Shown here piece after piece: positions 34,203 through 43,812 of a stretch of DNA of 64,000 bases. Each line of letters opens with the position of its first letter. Positions within the stretch are counted from its first letter, which is position 1. The position numbers and the translations under genes were made by a program. The notes under the pieces are model-generated. The model saw only the letters and a program-made list of their open reading frames with translations. It was not told the DNA's origin and did not search any database. Origin of the DNA: CAYSPG01 sp964432885 (GTDB lineage: Bacteria > Bacteroidota > Bacteroidia > AKYH767-A > OLB10); NCBI GenBank assembly GCA_964432885.1, contig CAYSPG010000001.1, forward strand, positions 310,001 through 374,000, written 5' to 3'.

Positions 34203-35044
34203 CCATTAAACATCTGTTTTACAAATGCCGTTACCAATGGATGTGTAATTTCATTTCCATACTTTTTATCCAAAAATAAATTTACCCACCTAAAACCGCC
34301 AATGCTATTGGTCAAAAAAATTTCGTCAGCTGTAACCAAATCTTTTGTTGTACACTTTTTTTCTTCTATAAAAAATAAAGACCTGAATTGATTCAGAAGT
34401 ACATGGCGCAATACACCACCCACACATCCTTCGCTCAACGGTGGAGTAAATATTTTTTTATTAGTCACCCAAAAAATATTAGAAGAAGTTCCTTCGCAAA
34501 CATTTCCTTCCTCGTTAATAATTAATGCATCACTAAAATTGTTTTGTTGAGCATATACCGATGCCAGAACATATAACAAACTATTGCATGTTTTAAAAGA
34601 GGCAAGTTTATTTACCGTTTTTTTTATTTCTGAATAAATACATACTGATATTCCGTTTTCGTTTAGCTCATACGTGTTAACAGGCAAAGCATCAGCACGT
34701 ATTATAAATGAACAAGAGTTTTTATCCGGCAAATAGGTTCCACCTTCGTTTCGGTAAATAATTATTCGTGCACGGCCACCAGCGGTAATGCCGTTTAAAT
34801 TGTTAAGCCTGCTTATTGATTCGGTTAAAAATTTACTCGTAAAAATATCACCTCCTTTAAGTTGCAATGCATCCATGCAACTTTGAATACGGGCTACGTG
34901 CCCATCAATAAAAAAAGGATTGCCATTTACACTGCGCACCGTTTCAAACAAACCGTCACCGTATAAAAAATTGCGATTGGTAAGTGAAATTTTTACATCC
35001 GCTTCATTAATAAATTCTCCGTTATAACAAGCGTATTGTTTCAT
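34199..35044 (-). CDS. Class IV aminotransferase / aminodeoxychorismate lyase-like (PabC/IlvE family)
   Basis: This 281-residue PLP enzyme of fold type IV has NRNFLYGDGLFETVRSVNG near residues 23-41 and a likely PLP Lys151 in SFKTCNSLLY. INEEGNVCEGTSSNIFW (Glu184) and the late GCVGGVLRH are the usual cofactor-binding blocks. The family covers PabC lyase (folate), branched-chain aminotransferase and D-amino-acid aminotransferase. The short length and GLFET motif favour PabC-like activity. It is third in an operon after the rhomboid and HAD genes, three bases downstream of the latter. Confidence 0.85.
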   Translation of the reverse strand: MKQYACYNGEFINEADVKISLTNRNFLYGDGLFETVRSVNGNPFFIDGHVARIQSCMDALQLKGGDIFTSKFLTESISRLNNLNGITAGGRARIIIYRNEGGTYLPDKNSCSFIIRADALPVNTYELNENGISVCIYSEIKKTVNKLASFKTCNSLLYVLASVYAQQNNFSDALIINEEGNVCEGTSSNIFWVTNKKIFTPPLSEGCVGGVLRHVLLNQFRSLFFIEEKKCTTKDLVTADEIFLTNSIGGFRWVNLFLDKKYGNEITHPLVTAFVKQMFNG

Positions 35045-35047
35045 AGC

Positions 35048-35548
35048 TTAATTTACGGTTATCAAAATTTTTTTAACGATTGGCAAAACATTCTCGTTTG
35101 GTTCAACCAAAAAAGAAGTTAAGTTGCATTTTGATGCAGCCTCAATATCACGGCTGCGGTCACCAATAAAATAACTTTGAGTTGCGTCAATGTTAAACGC
35201 AGCAATTGCCTTTTCAATCAAAAGCGAATCGGGCTTACGGCAAATGCAGTTGCCATAATCTGGATGATGTGGGCAGTGATACAATTCCTGAATCTCAATT
35301 AATTTTTGAGCACATAGTTTTTTAAAATATTCGTGCACCTGGTTTACATCTTCATTAGAATATTCCCCTTTTGCAATGCCGCTTTGATTGGTTATTACAA
35401 ACAGCAAATAGTTATTGTCGCATAGCAGTCTTAATGCTTCAAATATTCCATCATTAACAATAAAATCTTCAATCTTAAATGTGTAATAGTTGTTATCGCG
35501 GTTTATAACCCCGTCACGATCAAAAAAAACTGCTTTGTTTTTTTTCAT
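35048..35548 (-). CDS. HAD phosphatase, D-glycero-D-manno-heptose-1,7-bisphosphatase-like (GmhB/HisB-N)
   Basis: This 166-residue protein has the nucleophile motif FFDRDGVIN (Asp10/Asp12), TNQSGIAKG (motif II Thr), FIGDRSRDIEAA (motif IV) and a zinc loop CPHHPDYGNCICRKP (Cys92, His94, Cys101, Cys103). This loop marks GmhB and the HisB phosphatase domain. It probably dephosphorylates heptose bisphosphate in LPS-core precursor synthesis, but histidinol-phosphate phosphatase is not excluded. Its start overlaps the rhomboid stop (ATGA). Confidence 0.88.
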   Translation of the reverse strand: MKKNKAVFFDRDGVINRDNNYYTFKIEDFIVNDGIFEALRLLCDNNYLLFVITNQSGIAKGEYSNEDVNQVHEYFKKLCAQKLIEIQELYHCPHHPDYGNCICRKPDSLLIEKAIAAFNIDATQSYFIGDRSRDIEAASKCNLTSFLVEPNENVLPIVKKILITVN

Positions 35549-36156
35549 AATCCAAAACTTAAAAGCTGTTCAATAAAATAAACAAAAACCTCAGGCTTTA
35601 TTGTAATGGGAAAAATAAATCCAAAAACAGCTCCCCAAAAATGCGCGTTGTGGTTAATATTATCTCCTCCCCGCTTATCCATATAGCTTGAATAAATTAA
35701 GTATGCAATACCTGCAAGTATGCCCGGTATGCCTATCAATCCGTAAAAATAAATTTTGTTCCATGGAGCAAAAATGATGTACGAAAACAACACTGCCGAT
35801 ACAGCACCCGAAGCGCCCAAACTGTTATACCCATAATTACTTCGGTGCTTAAAATAGGTTGGCAACGATGCAACCACAATTCCCAATACATAATAAATCA
35901 AAAACATTATTTCACCAGACTCGCCCAGCATAAACTCAAAGCGCATTTCCACCTGCGGCCCAAAGCTGTAAAGCACAAGCATGTTTATCAGCAGATGAAA
36001 AAAATCGGCATGTATAAAACCCGATGTAACCAGCCTCCACCACTGGCCCCTTACCGAAACCATAGCAGGGTTAAAAATAGTTTTGCTTTGAAAGCCCGGA
36101 TTATTAAAAGCAATTAAACTGCAAATTACTGTTGCTATTAAAATATTTAGTGTCAT
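35545..36156 (-). CDS. Rhomboid family intramembrane serine protease
   Basis: This 203-residue polytopic protein has the rhomboid signatures WWRLVTSGFIHADFFHLLINM (helix 2 with HLLxN), nucleophile GASGAVSAV (Ser116) and the last-helix His172 in NHNAHFWGAVFG. It would cleave transmembrane substrates inside the inner membrane. It is first of a tight three-gene operon with the HAD phosphatase and aminotransferase genes, with a 4-base ATGA overlap. The functional link between these three is not obvious. Confidence 0.92.
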   Translation of the reverse strand: MTLNILIATVICSLIAFNNPGFQSKTIFNPAMVSVRGQWWRLVTSGFIHADFFHLLINMLVLYSFGPQVEMRFEFMLGESGEIMFLIYYVLGIVVASLPTYFKHRSNYGYNSLGASGAVSAVLFSYIIFAPWNKIYFYGLIGIPGILAGIAYLIYSSYMDKRGGDNINHNAHFWGAVFGFIFPITIKPEVFVYFIEQLLSFGL

Positions 36157-36183
36157 AAAAAAGTGTTGGTGCTGTTAAGTAAC

Positions 36184-38286
36184 CTAATAAACCACAATTT
36201 TCATTGCCTTTTTATTGCCGCCCGATAGCACCTGTGCGCTGTAAACACCTGCTCGCAACTGTTTTAAATAAATACGGTCCGATGCTGTTTCACCTGTATA
36301 ATTCCTTTCAAAAACCTTGCGCCCACGCGAATCAAAAATGCGCAGTGTAGCCTCGCTGTTTTCAAGTAAAATCAAATTAAAATTCATTTCACCTTTGGTT
36401 GGATTAGGGGTTATGCTAAAGGTAATGTTCCCTGCATCCGGAAAAATATCGCGCACCGAACCAATTTTAATATCATCAATAAACAACCCTTTGCAATTGC
36501 CAGCTATATTTCTGAATTTTAAAATTACGCTCGCCCTTCCTGCAAAGGCAATTAGGCTAAGCGTATCCTTTCTCCACTGAGTTGGCGATGGAGAAAAAAT
36601 TGTTTCAACTCCAATGGATGTTGCAAGGGTGTTATTCGATTTGCTGGAAACCACCGTCCACGTTTGCCCGCAATCGGATGATGCCAATACTTCAAGCGTG
36701 TGTGTGTTTGTATCAGCATCGTTATACTGGTAGGCAACATCAAAGGCAAGATAAGGATGTGTAATGGTTGAAAAATTTAATGGCTTTATAGTAACATCAT
36801 CATACGTACCTTTGGAAGTAGAGGAATTTTCGTTAATCCACAAACTTGCTTTTCCTGTTTTGGCAGCAATGTTCGTTCGCATCCAGATGGTGCCGTTATC
36901 ACTATTCATAATATTCCATGCTTGTGATGGAAATAACTTTGCTTCAAAATCTTCGGTAAACGGAAGGCTGAAAGCATACGAAGCAACTGTAAATTCTTTT
37001 ACCGAAATATTATTGGAAGTATTAACCGTTTCGGCCACACCATTTACCAATGTGCACTGTACTGTAAAATGATGAATGCCATCCAAAGCGGTAAGGCCGG
37101 TAAGTTCAACCGTATCCGAAGCACCGGCAGCCAACGTTCCTGTCCAGTTAAAAGTTAACATGCTGTCATCATCAACGGCATATTTAATTTTTGCAGATGT
37201 GATAGATGATGTGCCCGCGTTTTTTAAAATTACCGCAGCACCAAACGATTGGCTGCATAAAATTTCCTGCGGGCCTATGGCAGCAACAGCAGCATCAACT
37301 GAAATAGCAGCAGGAGCCACACAACCGTTTGATGTAAGCAGTGAAACTCTGTCGAATTGCATTACATCGCTCATTACATCGGCTTGTCCGGTGGTAAAAC
37401 TATTCATTCCAAAATCGTCAGTATAATCCATAAAGTTCATAAACATATCTCCATTGGGGTTATTGTTACATGAAATAACCGGAAAAACCGGAACGCCATA
37501 ATGCTCATCGGCCTGATTAGGTGTATCATCAACATAATCTGTGCCTGTGCACGATTCACCATCATCGCCCCATATATGATATAACCCCAGCCAGTGTCCC
37601 ACCTCATGCGTTAGTGTACGCCCCAGACTGTAGGCATTATTAATCCCTATTTTATCCGGCCCGCCTATCGTTTGATAATAAATTACCACACCATCCGTTG
37701 CCGCAGCGCTGCCGGGAAAAGTTGCAAACCCCAGCAAACTACCCTGCAAATTACAAATCCATAAATTTAAATAATCATTAGCAGGCCATGCATTGGCTCC
37801 GCCCGAAACATTAAATTTTACATCATCGCCAATGGCAAATGCGGTTTCGGTTGTAAACTTTCGTACAATGCCTGTTGTGGGTTTTCCATTAGGGTCGCGC
37901 TTTGCCAAACAAAACTGTATGCCAGTGCCCGCAGCTATTGATTGAAATGCTGACGGTGTACTTGCCGCATCCTGGTTTTTGCGTGCATAATCATTATTCA
38001 GCACATCTATCTGCTCTATAATTTTTTCGTCAGACACATTTTGTTCGGCAGTATTATAAAGCACATGAACTACTACAGGAATAGTTATGGTTTGCAAAAA
38101 TTTGTCTTGCGAAAACCGAAAACGCTCTATTCGTTCAGTTAGCCTCTGTTGCCTCAATTCCTTTAATCCTGAATTTTTTGTTTCTTCAATGCGTTTGTAT
38201 TCTATTGTTGCACATCGTTGTGATTGCGCATTTAAATGCAGCGCTAAAAATACTGCCGTAATTTTCAAAATTTTCTTATGTCCCAT
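36184..38286 (-). CDS. Secreted M43 (pappalysin/cytophagalysin) metalloprotease with type IX sorting domain
   Basis: This 700-residue protein has a signal peptide (about 1-22), a prodomain-like region, and an M43 catalytic domain. The zinc site is HEVGHWLGLYH (227-237) and the Met-turn lies in MNFMDYTDD (Met286). TDYVDDTPNQ and Cys pairs are typical of the family. Residues about 320-430 form a CARDB/Ig-like domain, and 445-610 a jelly-roll/MAM-like domain (FTEDFEA ... LFIDDIKIG). The last 75 residues form a type IX sorting domain (FSITPNPTKGEMNFNL ... LRAGVYSAQVLSGGNKKAMK). It is an extracellular or surface protease. Confidence 0.9.
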   Translation of the reverse strand: MGHKKILKITAVFLALHLNAQSQRCATIEYKRIEETKNSGLKELRQQRLTERIERFRFSQDKFLQTITIPVVVHVLYNTAEQNVSDEKIIEQIDVLNNDYARKNQDAASTPSAFQSIAAGTGIQFCLAKRDPNGKPTTGIVRKFTTETAFAIGDDVKFNVSGGANAWPANDYLNLWICNLQGSLLGFATFPGSAAATDGVVIYYQTIGGPDKIGINNAYSLGRTLTHEVGHWLGLYHIWGDDGESCTGTDYVDDTPNQADEHYGVPVFPVISCNNNPNGDMFMNFMDYTDDFGMNSFTTGQADVMSDVMQFDRVSLLTSNGCVAPAAISVDAAVAAIGPQEILCSQSFGAAVILKNAGTSSITSAKIKYAVDDDSMLTFNWTGTLAAGASDTVELTGLTALDGIHHFTVQCTLVNGVAETVNTSNNISVKEFTVASYAFSLPFTEDFEAKLFPSQAWNIMNSDNGTIWMRTNIAAKTGKASLWINENSSTSKGTYDDVTIKPLNFSTITHPYLAFDVAYQYNDADTNTHTLEVLASSDCGQTWTVVSSKSNNTLATSIGVETIFSPSPTQWRKDTLSLIAFAGRASVILKFRNIAGNCKGLFIDDIKIGSVRDIFPDAGNITFSITPNPTKGEMNFNLILLENSEATLRIFDSRGRKVFERNYTGETASDRIYLKQLRAGVYSAQVLSGGNKKAMKIVVY

Positions 38287-38452
38287 AAATTATAATTTAC
38301 TTTTTCAAAAATAGAAATTTAATGGGTATTGAATTGCAAACAGATAAAATCCTTTATCGAAAAAAATGACATACCAACACTGTAACCCCACCTTTTTCTT
38401 TTCCCATTTCTTTTCTACTTTCGACCCCTCAAAAAAAAAACAAATACACAAA

Positions 38453-40129
38453 ATGAAAAAGATTAAACTTTTTACATTGCTTGCAACAGCAGCATTATTT
38501 ACAGCCACTGAACTTGCCGCACAAAGCGTAAGCGTGTCCAACGGCCCCGACCTAAACTCCAACCGTGATAACAACATGAACCGAATGATGGATGGCGATG
38601 AAACCAGCTTTTATGCCTACCGCGTTCGTTCAAAAGGAAAAGGAACCTCCTTTTATGTCGAAAAGTATGATAAAGCATCCATGAAACAAACCTTTAGTAA
38701 AGAAGTTGACCTGGGCGAAGCAGGCACCAAACTCGAAGACGTATTTTACGGCAACAAAACCGTTTACGTCTTTAGCCGCCAGTACGATAAAAAAATGGAT
38801 AAAATGACTTTAAATGTTCAAACCGTTTCGTCCGATGGAGTTGTTAACCCTAAAAAAGATGCCATCACATCTGTTACCTCCGACCATTACGAATTTGTAG
38901 AATTCGACATTGCCTCAAATCCCCAAAAAAACAAATTCATTATTAAAGCCTGCCATAAGCCCAATAAAGATGCTGCTTACAAAACCGAATTTCATCTTTT
39001 TAATACCGCAACTATGAAACTCGACTGGACAAAAAACATCAACGGAAAAATGTTTACCACCGGTGATAAAGTAATGGACTTTGGCATGTTTAAAATCAAA
39101 ACCACTGCCGAGTTCCAGTTTCTTGGTATGGAGCTTGACAAAGACGACAACATCTTTTACTGCTACATGGAAGAAGCAAAAAACAGCACCGAAAAAGAAA
39201 GAAGAAAACATTTAAAACTTGCCATGTTTAACTCCAAAGCAAACGAACCACACATTTTACAACTTGATTTTGACGATACCTATTACGTAAGCGACATCGA
39301 ATTTAGCCGCACCAAAAGCAGCGAAATAGTTGTAGGCGGATTTTTAAAAGACGTAATAGAGCGCAGAGGCCGCGATTTGGTTAAAACAGGCATCTTCAGC
39401 TTTACCGTAAACACTGAAAGCTTCACCGTTAGCGCCAACCCCGTAAAGTTTTTTGACGACAACATGCTTAAAGCCCTTGAAATGCGACCCAAAGACGCAC
39501 GCAGCATGTTTTATAAACTTGACTACATTATGCCAATTGGTGCCGATGTATATTACATAGGCCAGCAATACCAGGTAATATTTGTACGCAGCAGCAGTGG
39601 TGGATTTGGCGGTGCCATGATGCAGGCAGCAACCGGCATGGGTGGAGGTACATTTAATTACAAATACATGGATGTAATTGTAGCCAAGCTAAATGCCAAA
39701 GGCCAGTTTGAATGGGTTAGCAACGCCCCTTTGCGCAACAACGTAAACGGACTCATGGTAGAACATTGCTTTAAACAATACTTTGCCGTGCCTACCGAAA
39801 AAAACATATTTATCTATAACAACGACCATCCAAAAAACCTTGCTCGCTATGCCAAAGCCGATTTTGAACCAAAAGACTTAGGCACCGTTACCGGAATTCA
39901 CGGCAGCAGTTTTGTGTTTTCATCGGTATCATTAGCCACAGGCAAAGTAGTACACAAACTTGTTTTTGAAAACGACACCTATTGCTTTGCCACAGTACAA
40001 GAGCGCAATCCACAGTTTATGCCTCCCGAGGAAGCCGAAATCTTTGTTCCCGAAGGCAAAAATGCCGTTATAGTTTACACTGAAGACAAAGGAAAAGACC
40101 GCTTTACCAAGCTAACAATGAAAGATTAA
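38453..40129 (+). CDS. Secreted protein of unknown function
   Basis: This protein has 558 residues from ATG 38453 with a normal signal peptide ending ELAAQS. The longer frame starting at 38366 would put 29 residues before it, so that start was rejected. The mature protein is Lys/Asp-rich and beta-like, with repeats reminiscent of a propeller (VDLGEAGTKLEDVFYGNKTVYVF; MEAKNSTEKER). A Gly-rich loop near residues 380-395 contains SGGFGGAMMQAATGMGGG. No family is recognised. It has a strong terminator and stands alone. Confidence 0.7.
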   Translation: MKKIKLFTLLATAALFTATELAAQSVSVSNGPDLNSNRDNNMNRMMDGDETSFYAYRVRSKGKGTSFYVEKYDKASMKQTFSKEVDLGEAGTKLEDVFYGNKTVYVFSRQYDKKMDKMTLNVQTVSSDGVVNPKKDAITSVTSDHYEFVEFDIASNPQKNKFIIKACHKPNKDAAYKTEFHLFNTATMKLDWTKNINGKMFTTGDKVMDFGMFKIKTTAEFQFLGMELDKDDNIFYCYMEEAKNSTEKERRKHLKLAMFNSKANEPHILQLDFDDTYYVSDIEFSRTKSSEIVVGGFLKDVIERRGRDLVKTGIFSFTVNTESFTVSANPVKFFDDNMLKALEMRPKDARSMFYKLDYIMPIGADVYYIGQQYQVIFVRSSSGGFGGAMMQAATGMGGGTFNYKYMDVIVAKLNAKGQFEWVSNAPLRNNVNGLMVEHCFKQYFAVPTEKNIFIYNNDHPKNLARYAKADFEPKDLGTVTGIHGSSFVFSSVSLATGKVVHKLVFENDTYCFATVQERNPQFMPPEEAEIFVPEGKNAVIVYTEDKGKDRFTKLTMKD

Positions 40130-40150
40130 TTTCTTTCCAAAATAAAAATC

Positions 40151-40186
40151 AAAGAGGTTGTCTCACTTCAGAGGCAGCCTCTTTTT
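40151..40186 (+). terminator. Rho-independent terminator
   Basis: The 14-bp stem AAAGAGGTTGTCTC / GAGGCAGCCTCTTT (two G.U pairs) has a 6-nt loop and a T-tract. It lies 21 bases beyond the stop of the gene at 38453. Confidence 0.85.
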
Positions 40187-40226
40187 ATTTAATGCCATGT
40201 ATTACTTTTGACCAAAACTAATTCCT

Positions 40227-41006
40227 ATGAAGAAAAACATCTTTATCATTTTCTTTTGCATTGTTTTTTCAGAATCAAAATCACAAATTGTACCTGCCGA
40301 TACCTCATCTATTAAAACGCTTAACCTTAAAGAGGAAGTTGCACCTTCTGATAGAAATAAAAGCAACTATGCCAATGTTATACGATTTGGAATTGCTGAA
40401 TTAGGTCGTGGTATTTTGTCTATTGCATATGAAAGAGAAATTGTAAATCACCTTAGTGCTACCATCCAGTTTGGTTATACTTTTTTTGATATCGGTGGTG
40501 AACTTTGGAATGCCTCCCTTGCTTCTTCTTCAGACGATTATATTTCTGTTACTTCATCAGAAGGAACTTTTAAAGTTAAAGGTGGTTCATCGTTTTTATT
40601 TGGATTAAGAGTGTATCCATTTGACAGGGGAAACTTAGAGGGCTTTTTTATTGAACCGCACTTTCACAGCAAAAAATGGAAATATGAACAATCCTATAAC
40701 GATGAGTTTTATGATCCTGTAACACAATCTTATTATAATCAGGAAACTTATTTTAGTGTAAGGCCCAAGGAAATCGATTTGGGTGTAAAATTTGGCTGGC
40801 AATTTAGCACCCATGGTTCACGTTTTTATTTTAATCCTTATACAGGAGTAGTTTATCGCACTCGCGAAAGGCAAGGTATTTATTTTGCACATGGCGATTT
40901 AAGTAAAGATGATGCAGGACATTACAGCAATGAATACAAAAAAGTAGCTGAAAAAAAATCAAGCCCCGCAATTTTATTGGGATTTAATATTGGTGTAGCT
41001 TTTTAA
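40227..41006 (+). CDS. Outer-membrane beta-barrel-like protein
   Basis: This 259-residue protein has a signal peptide (about 1-19). Alternating hydrophobic strands and aromatic girdles follow (GIAELGRGILSIAYEREIV, SATIQFGYTFFDIGG, SSFLFGLRVYPFDRG, EIDLGVKFGWQFSTHG, RFYFNPYTGVVYRT). It ends in ILLGFNIGVAF, a C-terminal aromatic typical of outer-membrane barrels. DUF3575-like proteins share the YERE strand, but the match is by eye only. It is convergent with the protease gene, 2 bases apart. Confidence 0.7.
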   Translation: MKKNIFIIFFCIVFSESKSQIVPADTSSIKTLNLKEEVAPSDRNKSNYANVIRFGIAELGRGILSIAYEREIVNHLSATIQFGYTFFDIGGELWNASLASSSDDYISVTSSEGTFKVKGGSSFLFGLRVYPFDRGNLEGFFIEPHFHSKKWKYEQSYNDEFYDPVTQSYYNQETYFSVRPKEIDLGVKFGWQFSTHGSRFYFNPYTGVVYRTRERQGIYFAHGDLSKDDAGHYSNEYKKVAEKKSSPAILLGFNIGVAF

Positions 41007-41008
41007 TG

Positions 41009-42661
41009 CTACTTTACTTTTACAAGCGTAACAAATTGCGAAAGCAATTGAATTTTTTCGCTCAGGCTTTTGTCTTTAAGTGGTGATAGTGGTTTAAACG
41101 AAACTTCATCAGGCAGCACATCAAGCAGCACTTTTAAATAATCGGTCTTAATGGCATAGGCTACGTTATCCGTATTGCGCACACTTGCATTTACTATTCC
41201 CATAAGGTCACCATTATTATCAAACAACGGGCAGCCGCTGTTACCCGGCTGTATAGGCACCGTAACCTGAAAACTTGAAAAACTTCCGTTATACCCTGTT
41301 TTTGAACTCACTTTTCCATCTGTAAATTTTACTTCCTTGCCCATGCCCGATAGCGCTAAAGGATAACCAAGAGCAAAAACATTTTCGCCCACAACAATGC
41401 TTCCCGCTTTAATAGAATAAGGCACTTCTGATAAGGCCGATAATGCACTCTCATCAATTTTTAAAACAGCCAAATCATTATCGTCATCATCTACCACCAC
41501 CTTTGCAGGAAACGATTTGCTTCCGCCCGGTAAATTTACTTCCACCGAAATTTTATCCGAATATTCAATTACGTGATGATTGGTTATCACATATCCTTTT
41601 TTAGAAACAATAAATCCCGAACCCGATGCTTTTACACCTATATCCTCAACAGGAATATTTTCTTTTCCCGAAACCGGATTAAATTCTTTAATAATAAAAT
41701 TATCAATCTCAAGCTGGCAGGGGTTTAAAATCAAAAAACCAAAATTGCTGCCGGGCAACATAAATGCTTCTTTACGATCAACCGCATTTCCGTTTAATGA
41801 AAAGTACATCTCGTCACCTCTTTTTAAAACTTTCATCACAATCTTATCTTCCTTTGCAACACTTTCCATGGCCGTCCAGTCTTGCAGCACCGAGTAAATG
41901 CCTTCCACTTTTCCAGCAATTTTGTAATGCTCATCGTCAATAATAAAATACACAAAGTTGTCAAAGTCTTTCATACCAAGCACAAGGCCATAGCGAGCAG
42001 TATTACTGCCTTTAAGTTTTTTTATCTGCGCTTCCACCGAATAATCGTCTGACTCAACCGGTGAATTAATCGTGGTAGCCACTTGGTCCTTTGATTTTGA
42101 ACCAAAGTAATATTTGCCGTTGCTTAAACTTGTTGTGTTGTTTAAGTTATTGTTTATATCCCATTTGTTTTGGTTGTTGTCAAACGTTTCGTTAAAAATG
42201 CGCGTGGTTTGCTCTTTATCATCATACAAAGTGTATTTATTATTTACCAAAACCCCGTTTTTATATTCAGCTTTTTTCTGCAATTTTCCACTCGGGAACC
42301 AACTTATGTACATGCCATCGTACTTACCCTCTTTGTTATAAACAGCCTCGTACATTTTTTTTCCACTCTCATAATACCATTTACACATTCCGCTAAGTAT
42401 ATTTTTAGACGGGTCGGCAGTAGTGGTGTATGTTACATTGCCCTCAAAATAAAGTTCACCGCTGAGGTAATAAATTTTTGTTGGCAACATTTTTCCTGAT
42501 TCTACTGGTTGCTCGGTGCTTCGGTAATAAACCGCATTGGTTTCGGCAACAGTTGACAGGTTTTTATCCAAAAAAACTTTGTAGTTGGTTTGCGCATCTG
42601 CCATTTGAAAAGCGCAAGTCAAAATACCAAACAATAACTTATGCATATAGTGTGTTTTCAT
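41009..42661 (-). CDS. Secreted trypsin-like serine protease with YwqK-type repeats and a LamG-like domain
   Basis: This 550-residue protein has a signal peptide ending near MADAQ (residue 24). Residues about 60-145 hold MORN/YwqK-antitoxin-like repeats (IYYLSGELYFEG, CKWYYESGKKMYEAVYN, MYISWFPSGKLQKKAEYKNG). Residues about 155-330 resemble a LamG/3-keto-disaccharide-hydrolase-like beta sandwich. Residues 340-520 are a trypsin-like domain with His363 (VITNHHV), Asp396 (DNDLAVL) and Ser475 (PGNSGCPLF). The protease core resembles DegP/S1C enzymes but has no PDZ. It acts in the periplasm or outside. The domain combination is unusual. Confidence 0.82.
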   Translation of the reverse strand: MKTHYMHKLLFGILTCAFQMADAQTNYKVFLDKNLSTVAETNAVYYRSTEQPVESGKMLPTKIYYLSGELYFEGNVTYTTTADPSKNILSGMCKWYYESGKKMYEAVYNKEGKYDGMYISWFPSGKLQKKAEYKNGVLVNNKYTLYDDKEQTTRIFNETFDNNQNKWDINNNLNNTTSLSNGKYYFGSKSKDQVATTINSPVESDDYSVEAQIKKLKGSNTARYGLVLGMKDFDNFVYFIIDDEHYKIAGKVEGIYSVLQDWTAMESVAKEDKIVMKVLKRGDEMYFSLNGNAVDRKEAFMLPGSNFGFLILNPCQLEIDNFIIKEFNPVSGKENIPVEDIGVKASGSGFIVSKKGYVITNHHVIEYSDKISVEVNLPGGSKSFPAKVVVDDDDNDLAVLKIDESALSALSEVPYSIKAGSIVVGENVFALGYPLALSGMGKEVKFTDGKVSSKTGYNGSFSSFQVTVPIQPGNSGCPLFDNNGDLMGIVNASVRNTDNVAYAIKTDYLKVLLDVLPDEVSFKPLSPLKDKSLSEKIQLLSQFVTLVKVK

Positions 42662-42722
42662 CGAAAAATTTATTTCTGATATCTTAGGAATTATTTAAAC
42701 ATAATTTTAGACTACTATTATT

Positions 42723-43790
42723 TTAAGCCTTGCACTTCAAAATAGTATGAAAACTATTCCCAATCAAAGGAAATTCTTCTTCAAGTTTTAATCCGGCTTT
42801 TTCAATCAGTGATTTCATCACATTAAGCTTATACATTTTACTGTTGCCGTTGGCAATTATGGTAAAGTAAAGCGATGTGCCGGTAAGTGCATAGTTGGCT
42901 GCTTCAAAGCGCTGATTATCTATAAATGTTTCCATTATATAAATGTGCGTATGCGCAGATGATGCCTGCTTTACATTTTTAAGTATGGCAACTATTTCAT
43001 CTTCCGAAAAGCAATCCAAAAACTGGCTCATCCAAATGGCATCGGCACCCTGTGGAATTTTTTGCGATTCGTCCAATAAATTTATCTGGTGAAAATCTAT
43101 CCTGTCGAGAAAATTATTTTCGGCAGCATTTTTTTTACTCACATTAAGTTGCCCGGCAAGGTCCAAAATTTTTATACGTACATTGGCATTGTACTTACAG
43201 CAAGCAAGTGCCCATTTACCGGTGTTGCCGCCAATATCAAAAATTAATTTGGGGTTTTCGGCAAAAACAATTTTTAATGCGTCCGGAAAAGCATTGTCGC
43301 TGTAATAGTGGTCAAACTCAAACCACGATTTTTTTATTTGATCGGGCAATTGCGATAAGCCTTCGTAAACTGTTGGCCAGTTGCCAAGTGTTTTTAAGCC
43401 TTCGGGTTTGCCGGTTTTAATGCAATCGGTTAAATACTTTGCACCATCATAACACACATCGTTTACAAAATTGATATTTACATCGGTAAGCAAATCAGAA
43501 TTTAAAACAGTTCCGGTCATGGTAAGGGCTACGGTGTTTTCGTTTTTATACTCAACAATGTTTGCACTTTCGGCAGCTTCAAGCAGCACACCAACTCCGT
43601 AACGGCTTACGCCTGTTTTTTCTGATAGTTCGGCAAGTGTAATTCCTTTGCGGTGCTGCGCCATTACTTTTAAAATTCCCAACTTTTTCATTGCTACAAC
43701 AGCCTGAAAAAATATAGGTGCAAAGGCAATTTTCTGCGCTTCGTGCATTGCCTCAATGGCCGACATGGTTTTTTTTTCTTCTACTATCAT
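42723..43790 (-). CDS. SAM-dependent O-methyltransferase-like protein
   Basis: This protein has 355 residues from ATG 43790 (MIVEEKKTMSAIEAMHEAQK). The longer frame to 43847 would run into the upstream gene. An N-terminal winged-helix dimerisation domain (ITLAELSEKTGVSRYGVGVL) is followed by a class I methyltransferase fold, with motif I FDIGGNTGKW at about 183-192, IKILDLAGQL and WMSQFLDCFSEDE. This is the layout of plant-type/polyketide O-methyltransferases and BchU-like C-methyltransferases. It is last of the minus-strand cassette of five genes, so a tailoring role is likely. The substrate is unknown. Confidence 0.78.
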   Translation of the reverse strand: MIVEEKKTMSAIEAMHEAQKIAFAPIFFQAVVAMKKLGILKVMAQHRKGITLAELSEKTGVSRYGVGVLLEAAESANIVEYKNENTVALTMTGTVLNSDLLTDVNINFVNDVCYDGAKYLTDCIKTGKPEGLKTLGNWPTVYEGLSQLPDQIKKSWFEFDHYYSDNAFPDALKIVFAENPKLIFDIGGNTGKWALACCKYNANVRIKILDLAGQLNVSKKNAAENNFLDRIDFHQINLLDESQKIPQGADAIWMSQFLDCFSEDEIVAILKNVKQASSAHTHIYIMETFIDNQRFEAANYALTGTSLYFTIIANGNSKMYKLNVMKSLIEKAGLKLEEEFPLIGNSFHTILKCKA

Positions 43791-43812
43791 ATTTATTACA
43801 AAAATTTCTTGT

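Noticed and set aside
38366..38452. N-terminal extension of the secreted protein at 38453
   Set aside because: It would place 29 Phe/Ser-rich residues before a perfect signal peptide; ATG 38453 is the better start.
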